Shown here: in pieces, positions 11,605 to 24,368 of the stretch
Position numbering within the stretch: the first letter of the stretch is position 1
Layout of the letters: every line of letters begins with the position of its first letter
Assembly: GCA_030562195.1 (NCBI GenBank)
Contig: JAUJPP010000003.1
Span: 42,786,602-42,850,601 of the forward strand
From: Nipponacmea schrenckii
Lineage: Eukaryota > Mollusca > Gastropoda > Lottiidae
Reading direction: 5' to 3'
Length of the DNA: 64,000 nucleotides
The notes under the pieces: generated by a model
Seen by the model: the letters and a program-made list of their open reading frames with translations, nothing else
The model's database searches: none
What the model was told of the DNA's origin: nothing
Made by a program: the position numbers and the translations under genes

Positions 11605-14600
11605 CCATTTTTTATGACTCTCTCCCAGCCTGTCCAAATAGTCAGGCTGGGAATAGAGTCAGCTTGTTTCGGACTACCTTCACCCATTGCTCGTAAACAC
11701 ACAATTCTTGACGGATTTTGATGAAACTTGATATGAGTCTTTATGACCACGCAAGGATGAACCCTATTGAAAATCAGCTAAATCAGAAAAAATAAGTATG
11801 AGTTTTTGCCCTTGTTCTTGAATGGCTCATAAACACTCTACAATGTGTAATAATTGGCTGATTTTAATGAAACTTGGTGTGAAAGTATGTTATAACTCAA
11901 GAATAAACCCTATTGAGAATCAGATAATTGATAAAATTTCAGTTATTGCCCTTGTTTTTGAAAACGCGTTCAATTTTTGGCTTGTTAATACTCTACAAAG
12001 CACAATTCTTGACAGATTTTGACAAAACTTGATGAAGTTGTTTAATTTCACTGAAGGATAAACCCTATTGAAAATCAAAAATATCGAAATATACTTAATA
12101 TCAATTATTGCCCTGTTCTATAAAATGCGTTCAATTTTTGCCTCGTAAACACTCTACAAGTCAAAATTCGTGAGCGATTTTGACGAAATTTGGCATGAGT
12201 ATTCGTAATCACCTAAGGATGAACCTTATTGAAAATCATATAAATAGGAAAATATTTAGTATCAGTTATTGCCCTTGTTTTTGAAAACACGTCAAAAGTT
12301 TAGTTTGTAAACCCTCTAGAAGTCACAATGCTTTACATATTTTGACAAAACTTTTGTTGAAATTGTTATTTATCACCCAAGAGTGAACCCTTTAAATAAT
12401 CAAAAATACTTAAAAATATTTAATGAGTTATTGTCTTGTTATTAGGTGATAAATTTTAATGAAAGTTAGGAATATTGTACAATTATCACTCTAGAAAAGA
12501 AGGATATGATTGGATTGAAGGTTGAATATTTCATTTTTTATTCATAATCAATGCTGCCAGTGGGCGTATATTACCTTGCCTGGCAAGCTATCTTTGAAAA
12601 CGCGTTCAATTTTTGTCTTGTAAACACTCTACAAGGCACAATTATTGACCGATTTTGACAAAACTTGCTGAAATTGTTTAATATCACCCAAGAGAGAACC
12701 CTTTTGAAAATAAAAAATATCGAAATATATTTCATATGAATTATGGCCCTCGTTCTTTAAAATGCGTTCGATTTTTGTAAACACTCCACAACTCACAATT
12801 CTTGACCGATTTAGACAAAACTTGGCTTGAGGATGAACCCTATAAATTCATTTAAATCGAAAATATTTAGTATCAGTTATTGCCCTTGTTTTTGAAAACG
12901 CGTTCAATTTTTGGCTTGTAAACACTCTTCAAAGCACATTTCTTGACTGATTTGACAAAACTTGCTGAAATTGTTTAATATCACCAAAGGATGAACCGTA
13001 TTGAAAATCAAAAATATCGAAATATATTTAATACGAATTATCTATAAAATGTGTTCGATTTTTGCCTTGTAAACACTCTATAAGTCACAATTCTTGAGCG
13101 ATTTTGACGTAACTTGGCATTAGTATTTGTAAACACCTAAGGATGAACCCTATTGAAAATCAAAACATTTTTAGTATTAGTTATTGCCTTTGTTTTTGAA
13201 AACGCCTCAAAAGTTAGCTTGTAAAACCTCTAGATGACACAATGATTTACAGATTTTAACAAAATTTGTTGAAATTGTTAATTATCACTCAAGGATGAGC
13301 CCTATTGAAAACAAGAAATATCACATCATATTTGATTGCCCTTGTTGTTTCAAACGATTTCGATTTTTGGCTCGCAAACACTCTGCAAGTCACATTTCTT
13401 GACTGATTTTAACAGAACTTGGCATGAGTATGTGTAATCACCTAAAGATGAACCTTATTGAAAAACAGATAAATCTAAAAATATTAAGTATTAGTTATTG
13501 CCCTTGTTTTTGAAAACGCGTCTAAAGTTTAGCTTGTAAACCCCGCTAGAAGGCACAATGCTTTACAGATTTTGACAAAATTTGCTGAAATTTTTAATTA
13601 TCACTCTATGATGAATCCTATTGAAAACAAGAAATTTCACATATATTGCCCTTGTTCTTTCAAACGATTTCGATTATTGGCGCGTAAACTATATGCATGT
13701 CACATTGACTCCTTTTAACAATAAAAAATACTGAAAATCTGATTTATTCCCTTCTTATTAGGTATAATTCTTGACAGATTTTAAGGAAACTTAGTAATAT
13801 TGTACATTTATCACCCCAGAAAAGAAGTATATGTATATTTCATTTTTTTATTCAAAATCAATGCTGTCAGTGGGCGTATATTACCTTGCCTGGAAAGCTA
13901 TCTTGTTACTTTACTTTGTGTAAGTGTTCGTAATCAATCAAATATGACCCCTTTTGAAAATCATTGAAATCGGAAAACATTTAGTATGAGTTGTCGTCCC
14001 TGTTCTTGAAAAGCTCTGAAACACTCTACAATGTGCAATTTTTGACGGATTTTGTTGAAACTTGGTGTGAGATTTTGTAATAAGCCATGGATAAACCCAA
14101 TTCACCGAAATCGAAAAATAAAAACAGTATGATTAATTGCCCTTGTTCTTGAAATGCTAGTAAACACTCTTGGCATGAGTATTTGTAATCACCAATTTGT
14201 AACCCTATTGAAAATCAGATAAATTGAAAAAATATTTAGTATCAGTTATTGCCCTTGATTTTAAAAACATGTCGAAATTTGAGCCCGTAAATACTCCAGA
14301 AGGCAAAATCTTTTACAGATTTTGACAAAGTTAATTATCACCCAAGGATGAACCCTATTGGAAATAAAATATATCGCTCAATATTTAATATGAATTATTG
14401 CCCTTGTTCTTTAAAACGCGTTGGTTCGTAAACACTCTACAAAGTACAATTCTTTACAGATTTTGATGAAACTTGTTGAAATTGTTTATTATCACCCAAG
14501 GGTTAACATTTAACATCAAAAATACCGAAAAATACTTAATGAGTTATTGCCTTGGTACATTTCCGCTGATTGTTACTGTACTGTCAAGTTTTATTCAGTG

Positions 14601-14635
14601 GTCGTATCAACTTGCCTGGCAAGCTATCTTAAATA
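11605..14635 (+). mobile_element. Array of ~150-165-bp repeats, nested pearl/Helitron-like elements (A2)
   Basis: The array opens with a hairpin (CTCTCCCAGCCTG...CAGGCTGGG, about 11620-11655). About eighteen degenerate repeats follow, carrying GAAAACGCGTTCAATTTTTG, TTGTAAACACTCTACAAG and GATGAACCCTATTGAAAATC. Three copies of one terminal module are embedded: at about 12545-12590, 13850-13905 and 14575-14633 (GGGCGTATATTACCTTGCCT then GGCAAGCTATCT). At least three element copies are therefore nested or joined end to end. Confidence 0.65.
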
Positions 14636-14789
14636 TTTGATGTCATGAACATGACCTTTTTTATCTTACGTAACAAGGTCAAATGTCATTGAACTTGGTT
14701 ATCTATATACTTTCATTTGTGGTGTCGTTCTAGAACCTTCCTAAGACACAGCATATCGTAACTTTAGACTGTACGGTAGTAATAGGCCA

Positions 14790-15185
14790 GAAATTAATGC
14801 GTCAACAAATTAATGCGACATGGGGTATAGAGACAAAAATGCGAGTACAAATTAATGCAATCCGCGATAGGTGCCGCATTTTTTAGTATCATAAAAAAGA
14901 AAAGGGCTTCCCGGAATTCTACATGTTTTTAATGAATGAATACATGAACAATGATCAAGATTTTACCTTTAAATAGTCAAGTGCTAAAATCCTTTTTTTT
15001 TAAAGCTTCAAATTTAAAGATAATTACCTAACTACTTAATCCCTCCCGGTCTCAATTTTAAATACTTGACACATTCCACCTTTTGTCCATCATTTGATTT
15101 TTTTTCTTGGAAATATGTATCTAAAAATGCGGATACAAATTAATGCGATCGCGGATAGGTCGCATTTAACGCATTAATTTCTATC
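14790..15185. mobile_element. Short inverted-repeat element (MITE-like)
   Basis: AGAAATTAATGCGTCAAC on the left and its complement ending ACGCATTAATTTCT on the right bound about 395 bp. Inside, the phrase AATGCG(A/G)(G/A)TACAAATTAATGC is repeated near both ends. No target duplication could be fixed and there is no coding frame. Confidence 0.45.
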
Positions 15186-15294
15186 TCGCAATAATTTGTA
15201 GCCTTACAGTAATCAAAGTCCCGTAATTGAGGTAATATTTCAATGGATAGAACCTAGCTGTATCTTACCTTGTATGGAACGTTTTGATTTTCAG

Positions 15295-18025
15295 ATAGAC
15301 CGATGATTTTTGCCTCTTTCTATTTATCGAACGTAATTAATATTTGTAAAGATAAACAATGGCAACATTACCATGCCAGTAAAGATGGTTATATCCAATT
15401 CCTAACAGCTGATATGAAACAGCGTGTCTTGTATTGGATCACAAAGAATGGATTTTTCTCTCTGGCTCTGGGCGGCAACAAGACGGTTGTAAATCTGTCA
15501 AAGAAATTTAGAAACGGATTAGCATACAAAGGTAATTGTTCCTTAAAATCACCTTATTTGTTTAGTTGTAATTTGCAATATGCAATAAAAACAAATGTTT
15601 CGGTGAGAAGAATTATCTTCTATTACTATTCGTTGTTTATCTACATCAAGTCGACAATTAATAAACCTTTGGTAGGACATCTATTAGATGAAGCACGTGG
15701 ATATAACAACCTTTCAAACCAATACATGTTCTTTATATCAATGCACAAGTCTTGTTTGGTTTGAGGGGTAGGTATTGCTTCGAATAAATTGGTTTAGGAA
15801 TGACTATCTTCTAACATAAATATTATATTTACTCTCTAGAACACATTTGGTGTAAAATTGTTCCGATGTCGGTTTAAACTGAATAGGATGAATCAATAAC
15901 GAAAATTGTGTCAGTCCCTATATATTATAGTTAGCAATTGGAGTTAATCACCCCCCATAGGAAACGATACATATTGGAAATGAAGTTCGTTTTGTTTTAT
16001 TAAACAAATGTCCCAAAGCCTTCTAAAGAAAACAGAACAAACGTGTATTTCTCTTTCCCTGCGTTCTATTTATGATTATTTTTTAATACTTAATAGCGAA
16101 TACGTCATTTTCATCCAACCTGCTTCTTTCTTTAAGGATTTTTACATCGCGAGTTTATGGGAGTCATCGTATACGATGGTCAAATAATATTTGCTGAAAC
16201 TAATTGGGGCTTGATAAAATTTGATGTTAAGACCAACAGAAAACTCTTCAATTTGAAACATACTATAAAGAATTATATCCCTAGTTATACAACATTATGG
16301 ATCGATATTTATGATAACGAAGTCTGGTAAGTTTTTTGTAATTTGCTATTGTAGATTTAAACAGCTTCTCACTGACACTTTGTTAAACTAATTACAGCAT
16401 GTACATGAGGGGTATTGAAACTAATCAGATCAGCTATGATATTTTTCGCTTTTTCAAATTTATTTATATTTGAAATAGTCAAATAACGGACCACGAATCT
16501 TAGTGACCATGATAATTTGTCGCTCTGCTATAAATACCAGAGACCAATGATAAACCGAAATATCTGCCCTTATTCCAGCGTTATTAATATTGAAAGTTGT
16601 CGGCTGGTGTAGACACAGGATAAGTAGGGTATGTATTGTGGGGATTTCCCGCACTTACAAATGTGCAGATATTTCAATCTCATTTATTAAAATCGGATCC
16701 GTCAAATCCGGATATATTCGAAAAGATGGATTCACAAAGATAGAACGGACCAAACAAGCCGATGTTACTATCTTGATCTTTTATAACACAACACAACACA
16801 TTATAAAATTTCAAATTTACCGTTATTAACCGCGCCTATATACATTAGGCTTTAAATTGTAATTCAGTTTGTATTGGAATGGGCCCGGTGAAGAACAGAT
16901 AAGCAGATATCTTATAAATTCTAATATAAATGAAGTTGTTGTTCAGAGGTTCAATAGCTTAAATATGGAATTTGTAGCGGTTCACCGTAAGTATATCTTC
17001 AAAGAAACAACTATGTAGCTTCAACTAAGTATGGTCTCTGCAAGCTTGTTCCTCTCTATATTTTAGAAGAAATTATTTTGGATGTACATCACATTTCTCG
17101 GGTTAAACTGCAAATCTGAATGAAGTGAATATTTTAAATATTCAAGATAATTTTCGCATATTGTTGCTCTATATTTTAGAAGAAAAGGTTTACTGGGAAG
17201 ATTTTTCTGCGAACTATTTTAGTACCAATATGAACCTACAGAACAGACAATCCTGGATTTCTTCTTATATTGATATAACATATGATTTAATAGAAGGAAT
17301 TATGTATTATTCGTTTCACAGGTAGATACATAGATTAATTGTATACCGGATCCAAACCAGTAAGTAAAAATTCAAGGCCAATATATAGAGATCATACCAA
17401 TAGTCGGTTTCCACAGTATCAAGGGAATAATAAATACACCGTATATTTGATTTCAAGTTCTTTCCTTCCCAAACGAGAATTTTCTGAATGTTCCAAGACT
17501 CGCCACACTGAATCAGGCCATGTTCTTCCTTCATGAATGCAACGAGCGTTTACTTAAAGAGGTTAATATTTCTTTTGTTATTTCAGAAATATTTCTTCCC
17601 AATTGATGAAAACAATAAATCCATTGAAACCCTACTTTTCCTGTCCTGCCGAAACTATGAATAGATTGGTTGTCATTCCTGCATCATATTCGTTAACTAT
17701 ACAGGATGTGGACAAAGATATTGTTAAGATAGTAGACGAAAATAATGTTGTAGAAGATGCTGTTGTAGAAGATGATGTTAAAGCTGGTGTCTGGTCAACA
17801 GTAGGTTGGGGTTTAGGATGTGGATTTACTTTAGTCCTTCTGGTGATAATCTGCTTGCAATTGGTGAAAATGGTCAGGACAGTTCTGATCAGACAACCTA
17901 ATAATAACACGACAGAAAATATATACGATGTACCTGTGAATATTGGCAATGCTGACCATGATCTAAATGAATATTCGAGCATCAGTTTAGGTTCTAAATC
18001 TAAGTATCTTGAAGTTCGTTTTTAA
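15295..18025 (+). CDS. Single-pass membrane protein with YWTD (LDL-receptor class B)-like ectodomain, multi-exon, 5' end not found
   Basis: Exons that keep frame across GT/AG sites: 15295-15531, 16137-16326, 16868-16986, 17180-17321 and 17587-18025. The junctions between 16327 and 16867 are unresolved; candidate pieces start at 16398 and 16675. The first exon resembles the opening strand of an LDLR propeller (RPMIFASFYLSNVINI), followed by VLYWITKNGFFSLALGG. Later exons give LYWNGPGEEQISRYLI and KVYWEDFSANYFSTN, spaced like successive YWTD blades. The last exon has a short juxtamembrane part, a membrane span (about 17809-17880, GFTLVLLVIICLQLV) and a cytoplasmic tail of about 45 residues with NIYDVPV and NEYSSISL tyrosine motifs. 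The inferred role is a cell-surface receptor or adhesion protein. The acceptor before 15295 implies further exons upstream. No frameshift was seen, unlike the surrounding elements. The exact family is unknown. Confidence 0.6.
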
Positions 18026-18164
18026 AGTTATACAATTTTGACCAAGATAGTACAAACCTCCCGACACAGTTGATTATGATTATTGAAATATCCTGAATTC
18101 GGATGAGAGGTTAATATCATGGTAATAAACCTATACTAAACTAATGAATTTTCTGTTCTTACCC

Positions 18165-19170
18165 TAGTGGTGGATCTTGTATTTTAACTCTAGAAGTGGC
18201 ACTTATTAATTAGTCTAGGAGTGGATTTTGTTTATTTACTCACGAAGTGGATCTTGTTTATTACTCTAGAAGTGGGTCTTGTTTATTTAATCTAGAAGTG
18301 GATCTGGTTTATTTACTCTAGAAGTGGATCTTGTATAATTACTCTAGAAGTGGATCTTGTTTATTACCCTAGAAGTGGATCTTGTTTATTTACTCTAGAA
18401 GTGGATCTTGTATAATTACTCTAGAAGTGGATCTTGTATAATTACTCTAGAAGTGGATCATGTATGATTACTCTAGAAGTGGATCATGTATGATTACTCT
18501 AGAAGTGGATCTTGTATATTTACTCTAGAAGTGGGTCTTGTATAATTACTCTAGAAGTGGATCTTGTATATTTACTCTAGAAGTGGGTCTTGTATAATTA
18601 CTCTAGAAGTGGATCTTGTATATTTACTCTAGAAGTGGATCTTGTATAATTACTCTAAAGGTGGATCTTGTATAATTACTCTAGAAGTGGACCTTGTATA
18701 TTTACTCTAGAAGTGGGTCTTGTATAATTACTCTAGAAGTGGGTCTTGTATATTAACTCTAGAAGTGGGTCTTGTATAATTACTCTAGAAGTGGATCATG
18801 TATGATTACTCTAGAAGTGGATCATGTATGATTACTCTAGAAGTGGATCTTGTATATTTACTCTAGAAGTGGATATTGTATAATTACTCTAAAGGTGGAT
18901 CTTGTATAATTACTCTAGAAGTGGATCTTGTATATTTACTCTAGAAGTGGGTCTTGTATATTTACTCTAGAAGTTGATTTTGTTTATTTACTCTAGAAGT
19001 GGATATAGTAAATTTACTCTAGAAGTAGATTTTGTACATTTACTCTAGAAGTTGATTTTGTTTATCAACTCTAGAAGTGGATCTTGTATAATTAATCTAA
19101 AGGTGGATCTTGTATATTTACTCTAGTAGTGGGTCTTGTTTTTTTACTCTAGAAGTGGATATTGTATTAA
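18165..19170. repeat. 26-bp minisatellite
   Basis: About 38 copies of CTCTAGAAGTGGATCTTGTA followed by TAATTA or TATTTA, with period 26. Each unit carries a TCTAGA site. It begins about 140 bp past the stop codon of the receptor-like gene. Variants such as GATCATGTATGATTA occur in adjacent pairs, suggesting amplification of two-unit blocks. Confidence 0.93.
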
Positions 19171-19194
19171 TTTTTTATGGTTAACTTAGCCGTG

Positions 19195-20415
19195 GGTCCT
19201 TCGGTCCATCAACATTTGTTGTAGAAGCTACAATTTTTTATTGATTGTAATGAAACTTTTATGAGCATTGGATAAGACGGCGGTCAAGTTCGATTTGGAC
19301 GATTTTTCGATAAAGGGTTTTTGAGTTATTGCCCCTGCCTCTATATTTGTTGTAGACACAATAGAAGCTGCAATTTTCAATGGATTTTAATAAAACTTGG
19401 TGTGAGCATTGGAATTCATAAGACGGCGGTCAAGTTCGAATTTGAAGACTTTTCGATGAACGGTTTTTTAGTTATTGCCCTTGATTTAGTTACATCACGT
19501 CAAAATTTATCGTTGATGCAATAGAAGATACAATTTTCAATTAATTTAAATGAAACTTGGTGTGAGCATTGAAATTGATAAGACGGCGGTCAAATTCGAA
19601 TTTGACGATTTTTTGATGAATGGTTTTTGAGTTATTGCCCTTGACTAAAATTGCGTCAAAATGTTATTGTTGGTGCAGTGATCAAATTCGAATTTGACGA
19701 TTTATCGATTAATAGTTAATGAGTATTTGATCTTGACTAAGTAAAATTGTGTAAAAATTTTATTGTGCAGAAGCTACAATTTTCAATGGGTTTTGGTGAA
19801 ACTTGGCATGAGTTTTGAAATTGATTAAGACGGCAGTCAAATTCGAAATTTTCGATTATCGATGAACGATTTTTTAGTTATTGCCCTTGACTTAGTAAAA
19901 TCTTGTTAAAACTTTATTTTTGATGCAATAAAAACCTACAATTTTCAAAGGATTTTAATGAAACTTAGTGCGAGCATTGGAATTTTCAATAAACAGTTTT
20001 GAGTTATTGCCCTTGACTAAGTAACATTACATCAAAATTCTATTGTGGTTGCAGTAAGAAGCTTCAATTTTCAAAGGATTTTGATGGAACTTGGTGTAAG
20101 CATTAGAATTAATAAGACAGTAGTCAAGTTTGAATTTGACGACTTCTTTTAATGAATCGTTTTAGAGTTATTGCCCTTGACTTAGTAAAATTGCGTCTAC
20201 AATTTTTTGTGGGTGCAAAAGAAGCTACAATTGTTTAATAGGTTTGATGAAACTTGGTATGAGTATCGAAATAGATAAGATGGTGGTCAAGTTTGATTTT
20301 GATGTTTTTGCCCTTGACCTCAATATTCAGTGAATATTTTTGAGTCATTGCTCAATTTATTATTCAAATTCAATGCTGCCAGTGAGCGTATGTTACCTTG
20401 CCTGGCAAGCTATCT
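19195..20415 (+). mobile_element. Pearl/Helitron-like element with ~160-bp repeats (A3)
   Basis: About seven degenerate repeats contain AAGACGGCGGTCAAGTTCGA, TTGAGTTATTGCCCTTGACT and AATGAAACTTGGTGTGAGCA. It ends at about 20370-20412 with the same module seen in A2 (GAGCGTATGTTACCTTGCCT then GGCAAGCTATCT). The repeat core differs clearly in sequence from A2 although the 3' end is shared, so core and end evolve separately. Confidence 0.65.
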
Positions 20416-21163
20416 AACTATTTAAACTATATTGTTTAATGCTAATATATTTATAGTTAAGAAAATAAAACTAGACATTAGATAGAATTTAAGTCAGGCA
20501 AAAACGATACAGTTTGAAGGAAATATACGTTAAGACTAACGAATGAAATACACATAAAAAGCCTTATAAATGATGTAACAAATAATAATTATTTATCATT
20601 ATTTATCATGTTGTGTGCCTTTGTGAATAAAGAAAAGTAAAATAAGTGTAGAAAAGCTACTTACCCACACAACTGTACGAGAACCGAAATTGGCAAGGCA
20701 CACAACCAGTGCATATACGTTAGGAAACCCTACAAGGAAAAGAAAACGTGGTGTCCCTCGACACTGAATATCCCTACCTCGGAAACCTATTATACCAGCT
20801 GTTGCCAAAATAACGACCGGAATCAATGGTCACTTATTCTTTGGTGGTTTCTTGGGCCCTCCTTAGAACAACACCAAAAACTGATTTTCCAACATTTTGA
20901 AAATAGTATATGAGGGCGGCATTTCTCTGTTGAAAATACCCCACCATCTCTTCTTACCGTCAATGGGTGTCTGGGTTTGATTTCAACGGTAAGTTTCCTT
21001 AGTGATGTGGCCATCTTAAATTGGAATTTGCGATTTGGCTCTATAAATATAATATATATTTTTTTATTCTAAAATATGAAATACTATGTTATATACACTT
21101 TTTCATGTGCAGTTGCTGCTCAATGATAAAATAAAAAGAGAATAGAAAACAAAAAATATTTAA
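20416..21163. other. Single-copy DNA, no supported gene
   Basis: A minus-strand ATG in a good context at 21014 is followed by a GTAAGA donor (about 20955), but no frame could be continued convincingly. Confidence 0.3.
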
Positions 21164-22100
21164 TCACGCGTCTTGGCATAAGCCAGGCTCGAATTCCATG
21201 AATTGGCGGATGGTCCACCACAATTCCTTTTGCCCTGTTGCCCCGTCTTTCCCTATCACTTTGCACTCTTCTAAATGTTCTAAAATAACATTAGATTCAT
21301 TATAAATACTCCAGACTCCAGACCCGGTCAAGGCCAAAGCCTCGTTGTAGTAATCAAGGGTTATGGAGAGTGAAAAATGTGAATTATTTTGCTCCAATCA
21401 ACCTGTGAATCAGGATGACGAGGTGTGTTTCCAGTCTTCGTCTATCTCTTGTCTACGACGTATTTGCCACTTGACGACGGATTCACAGGTGGGTTGGAGC
21501 ATGCTGCCTCATAAGTGACATTTAATATCAAGGTCTGGAATATTTCTTCAGAGGAAAGAAATTTGCTGAGCGACATGGTTGCTATTGAAAAAGCACGGAA
21601 GAAAGGGGAAGGGGTTTTATTCTTACTTGTTCAGACAACAGTTAATTCTATAATATTTTCTTCTCAACAACTTCTAAATTTGTTACAACATGAATAATAT
21701 ATTTCTCCTCGTCAGAGACCCTTCCCTCGAAGAAACAAAACACATGTTTGCTACGAAGCACGTACAGAGCACCGTCTGATTTAATTTACTATGTTACAGT
21801 TCATATCACCCATTACCAAATGAACATTCAACAAAATTCAACAAAATAATAACACCAAATTAGAAAGAAAAAATTCACGTGCAGTGAGACGGTGAATGGT
21901 GAACTTAACACCACTTAACTATTTATAGCTCCTCGTAACAACACCCCTGTGGCTAAATAGCAAACAGGAGAAAATAATTCTAGTATAATTCATTACATTT
22001 AACCTACAAGAATTTAATTTCTCCTAGTCAGATACCATTCCCCCCACAGAAACATAACACATGTTTGCTACGAAGCACGTACAGAGCACCGTCTGAATAC
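21164..22100. mobile_element. Terminal-repeat debris of a DIRS-like/tyrosine-recombinase retroelement family
   Basis: Several segments match others in the window. 21340-21400 matches about 41450-41520 in opposite orientation. 21485-21550 (GGTGGGTTGGAGCATGCTGC) matches 45035-45105. 21880-22020 (GTGCAGTGAGACGGTGAA...GGAGAAAATAATTCTAG) matches 41140-41300, just upstream of the DIRS-like gag/RT fragment. 21701-21781 and 22019-22097 are direct repeats of each other (ACATGTTTGCTACGAAGCAC). Such split repeats fit the termini of DIRS-like elements. A 77-codon frame (21164-21397, minus) has no recognised product. Confidence 0.45.
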
Positions 22101-22136
22101 AAAGAACGGGATTCATATGATTAAAGTCCAAGAATA

Positions 22137-22600
22137 TGTGGCTGCGTTTCCACCAAATTTCATGTGTCACGTATCACGTTTCAGGTGTCATGCAGCATAG
22201 GCGCGGGAACAGGGGGGGCAAATGCCCCCCCAAAAATTTTTGTTGGGGGGCAAAAATATCTTTTGCCCCCCCAAAAAATGAAATAAAATAATTACATGTA
22301 CCGGATAGCCTAAATATGTAATTGTCTCATAAGGCCATATTTGTAAATTTCCTTGGTTTTTTAACCTTTGAAGCTGGTAAATAATATAAGATTCTCTATC
22401 ACAATCAAATTATTTGAATAAATAATAATTTTTGTCTTAATTCTTTTGAGTTATCTCCCAAAATTCGATTAATTTTGAAATAAAGGTATATGAATGATAA
22501 CAGTTTTTTGACTTTGAAATAGTTTGCCCCCCCAACCTGAAATTTGTTCCCGCGCCCCTGTCATGCAGGACACGTGACATTAAGGGTTTCCACTGGATTT
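22137..22600. repeat. CACGTG-rich palindromic repeat, interrupted by a MITE
   Basis: Motifs of the type GTGACACGTGAAA and its complement surround an inserted MITE. A related copy lies at about 39030-39265, where it ends GTGAAAACGCAGCC against GGCTGCGTTTCCACC here. No coding capacity. Confidence 0.4.
22196..22560. mobile_element. hAT-type MITE with 8-bp target duplication
   Basis: A 365-bp element with ends CATAGGCGCGGGAACAGG and, at the right, TTCCCGCGCCCCTG. It is flanked by TCATGCAG at 22188-22195 and 22561-22568. The subterminal GGGGGGGCAAA/TTTGCCCCCCC tracts are inverted. No transposase frame. Confidence 0.78.
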
Positions 22601-24368
22601 CACATCAAACATATCACAATCATGTGGGCGACGGTTCAGATCCAAGCTACTTCATTTATGTACCTCTCGATGTTAAGGTGCTTCGGAACCTTGCAATAAA
22701 TGGGCTGAGTCCAAAAATATTGAAAAAGCTATTTCAGTTGCAGCAAGTGGCCACCTTGGATACAAAAGCTCAAAATATGCACATAAACACCAAAAACCAA
22801 ATTTTGTGAACGTTTCCCTTTAAATCATCAAATGCACTGAATGACCCCAGCTTTTTAGTCTGAAAATAAGACAAAATAACAAATCTCTAACAACAATAAT
22901 TCTCCACAAATACACATACATAATTCTTAAAAGATACACAGAAGGTAGCTCAAACGTTATAGGTACATCACTCCAACCTTAGTTTTCCAATAATAGGAAC
23001 CTATAAGCCACACTTCCTTGATTTTATGGCAAGTGCAACACATGGTAAAGAAAATGGCGGACAATATGGCGGCTCTTCTGTCTGTCAAAAATGACTAAAA
23101 TGTACACTAATTCCACTGATTTCCAGAACACATACATCCATACACACAAGATTGAAGCTGGGAATCTCTTCTCTTCGGTAGTACCAAATCGCCTTACACG
23201 GATTCAACGATTATCGGTCACTAATACCAATTTTCACATCACGGTTCACATTTGTTGACACGAAGCTTCGTGCTCGATGCATCACATATCCTTGTGCATG
23301 GCAATACAACCCAAAAAGTTCATATTTTTACGCTGGAAAATAAGCGTTGAGAATAATTGATTAATTGATGCATTTAAAAACTGACTGAAACGAAAACTTT
23401 CTTTGAAAACATCAAAACCACACAGAAGTCTTTGATGTGCGTAGGTCTTCGTTCATAGGGAGTCAATCGGTATTTCTCAAGAAAAATGTCAACATTGATG
23501 AAATGTGAAAGATCGGGAAACTGACATGAGGTTACATTATGCAATCCTTTAACTTTGATGTACATGGAATAATACAATCAGCATAAAAAGGAAATAAATA
23601 TCTCGAAAATAAAAGAAATTTACCTTCAAACAGGAAACCGTCAATGTAAACATACAGACCACGTGATGGTGCAAGTCTCACAAGTTTTGTTTATAAAGTT
23701 TCGAAATTATTCACCAAAAATATTTTAATGACATATTTTTATGTAAACGGTGATAATTTACCGAATAAAACATTCATATGTCATTGTAAATTTAAAAAAA
23801 AAATGTTTTAGTATTTACCACAATATTTACCATAAATGGCATGTGTTTACGGCAGTCCAAAGAGGTCATAAAAATTGTGTTACACCTAAGCCTTGAGTGG
23901 ACAGATTAGGTCTACATCCTTGCCAATGAGTTACTCCTGTAAACGAACGCAAATTACAGTCAAGCTATATTCAGTTATTAACCTGAACAGTGTAAACTTA
24001 CTCTATTTCACAACAAGTTTTCGAAACATCACTTCTTGCAAGTTTTGGAATCATGTGGAATCAGGTGCTAGGCCCTTACGATGGGAACTATAAAATGTGT
24101 GGCCTAGGCTAGGGGCCTATCTATAAAAGTGACTTTTGAGTCCACATATAACTCAATAAGTAAATATGGACCCATGTAATATGAATATTTCTCCAAAACA
24201 AGAAATGAACAGTAAGGATTTCTTCCTCAGTTACGAATATGACAATGAGAGAAATTTTTACTTCCAGAGTCTTCCATAGTGATGGTTATTACGTCACCTC
24301 TTTGACCACGTGACGGAAGTAACACGATTTCTCCGTGCAGCAATCTATAAAACGGCACGCGACAGCGT

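Noticed and set aside
16460..16654. 64-codon minus frame inside the receptor-like gene
   Set aside because: Antisense to an intron/exon region, no protein-like composition.
20823..21014. Possible 5' exon on minus (MATSLRKLTVEIKPRHP, then a GTAAGA donor)
   Set aside because: Start context and donor are good, but all downstream candidate exons hit stops at once; not enough to call a gene.
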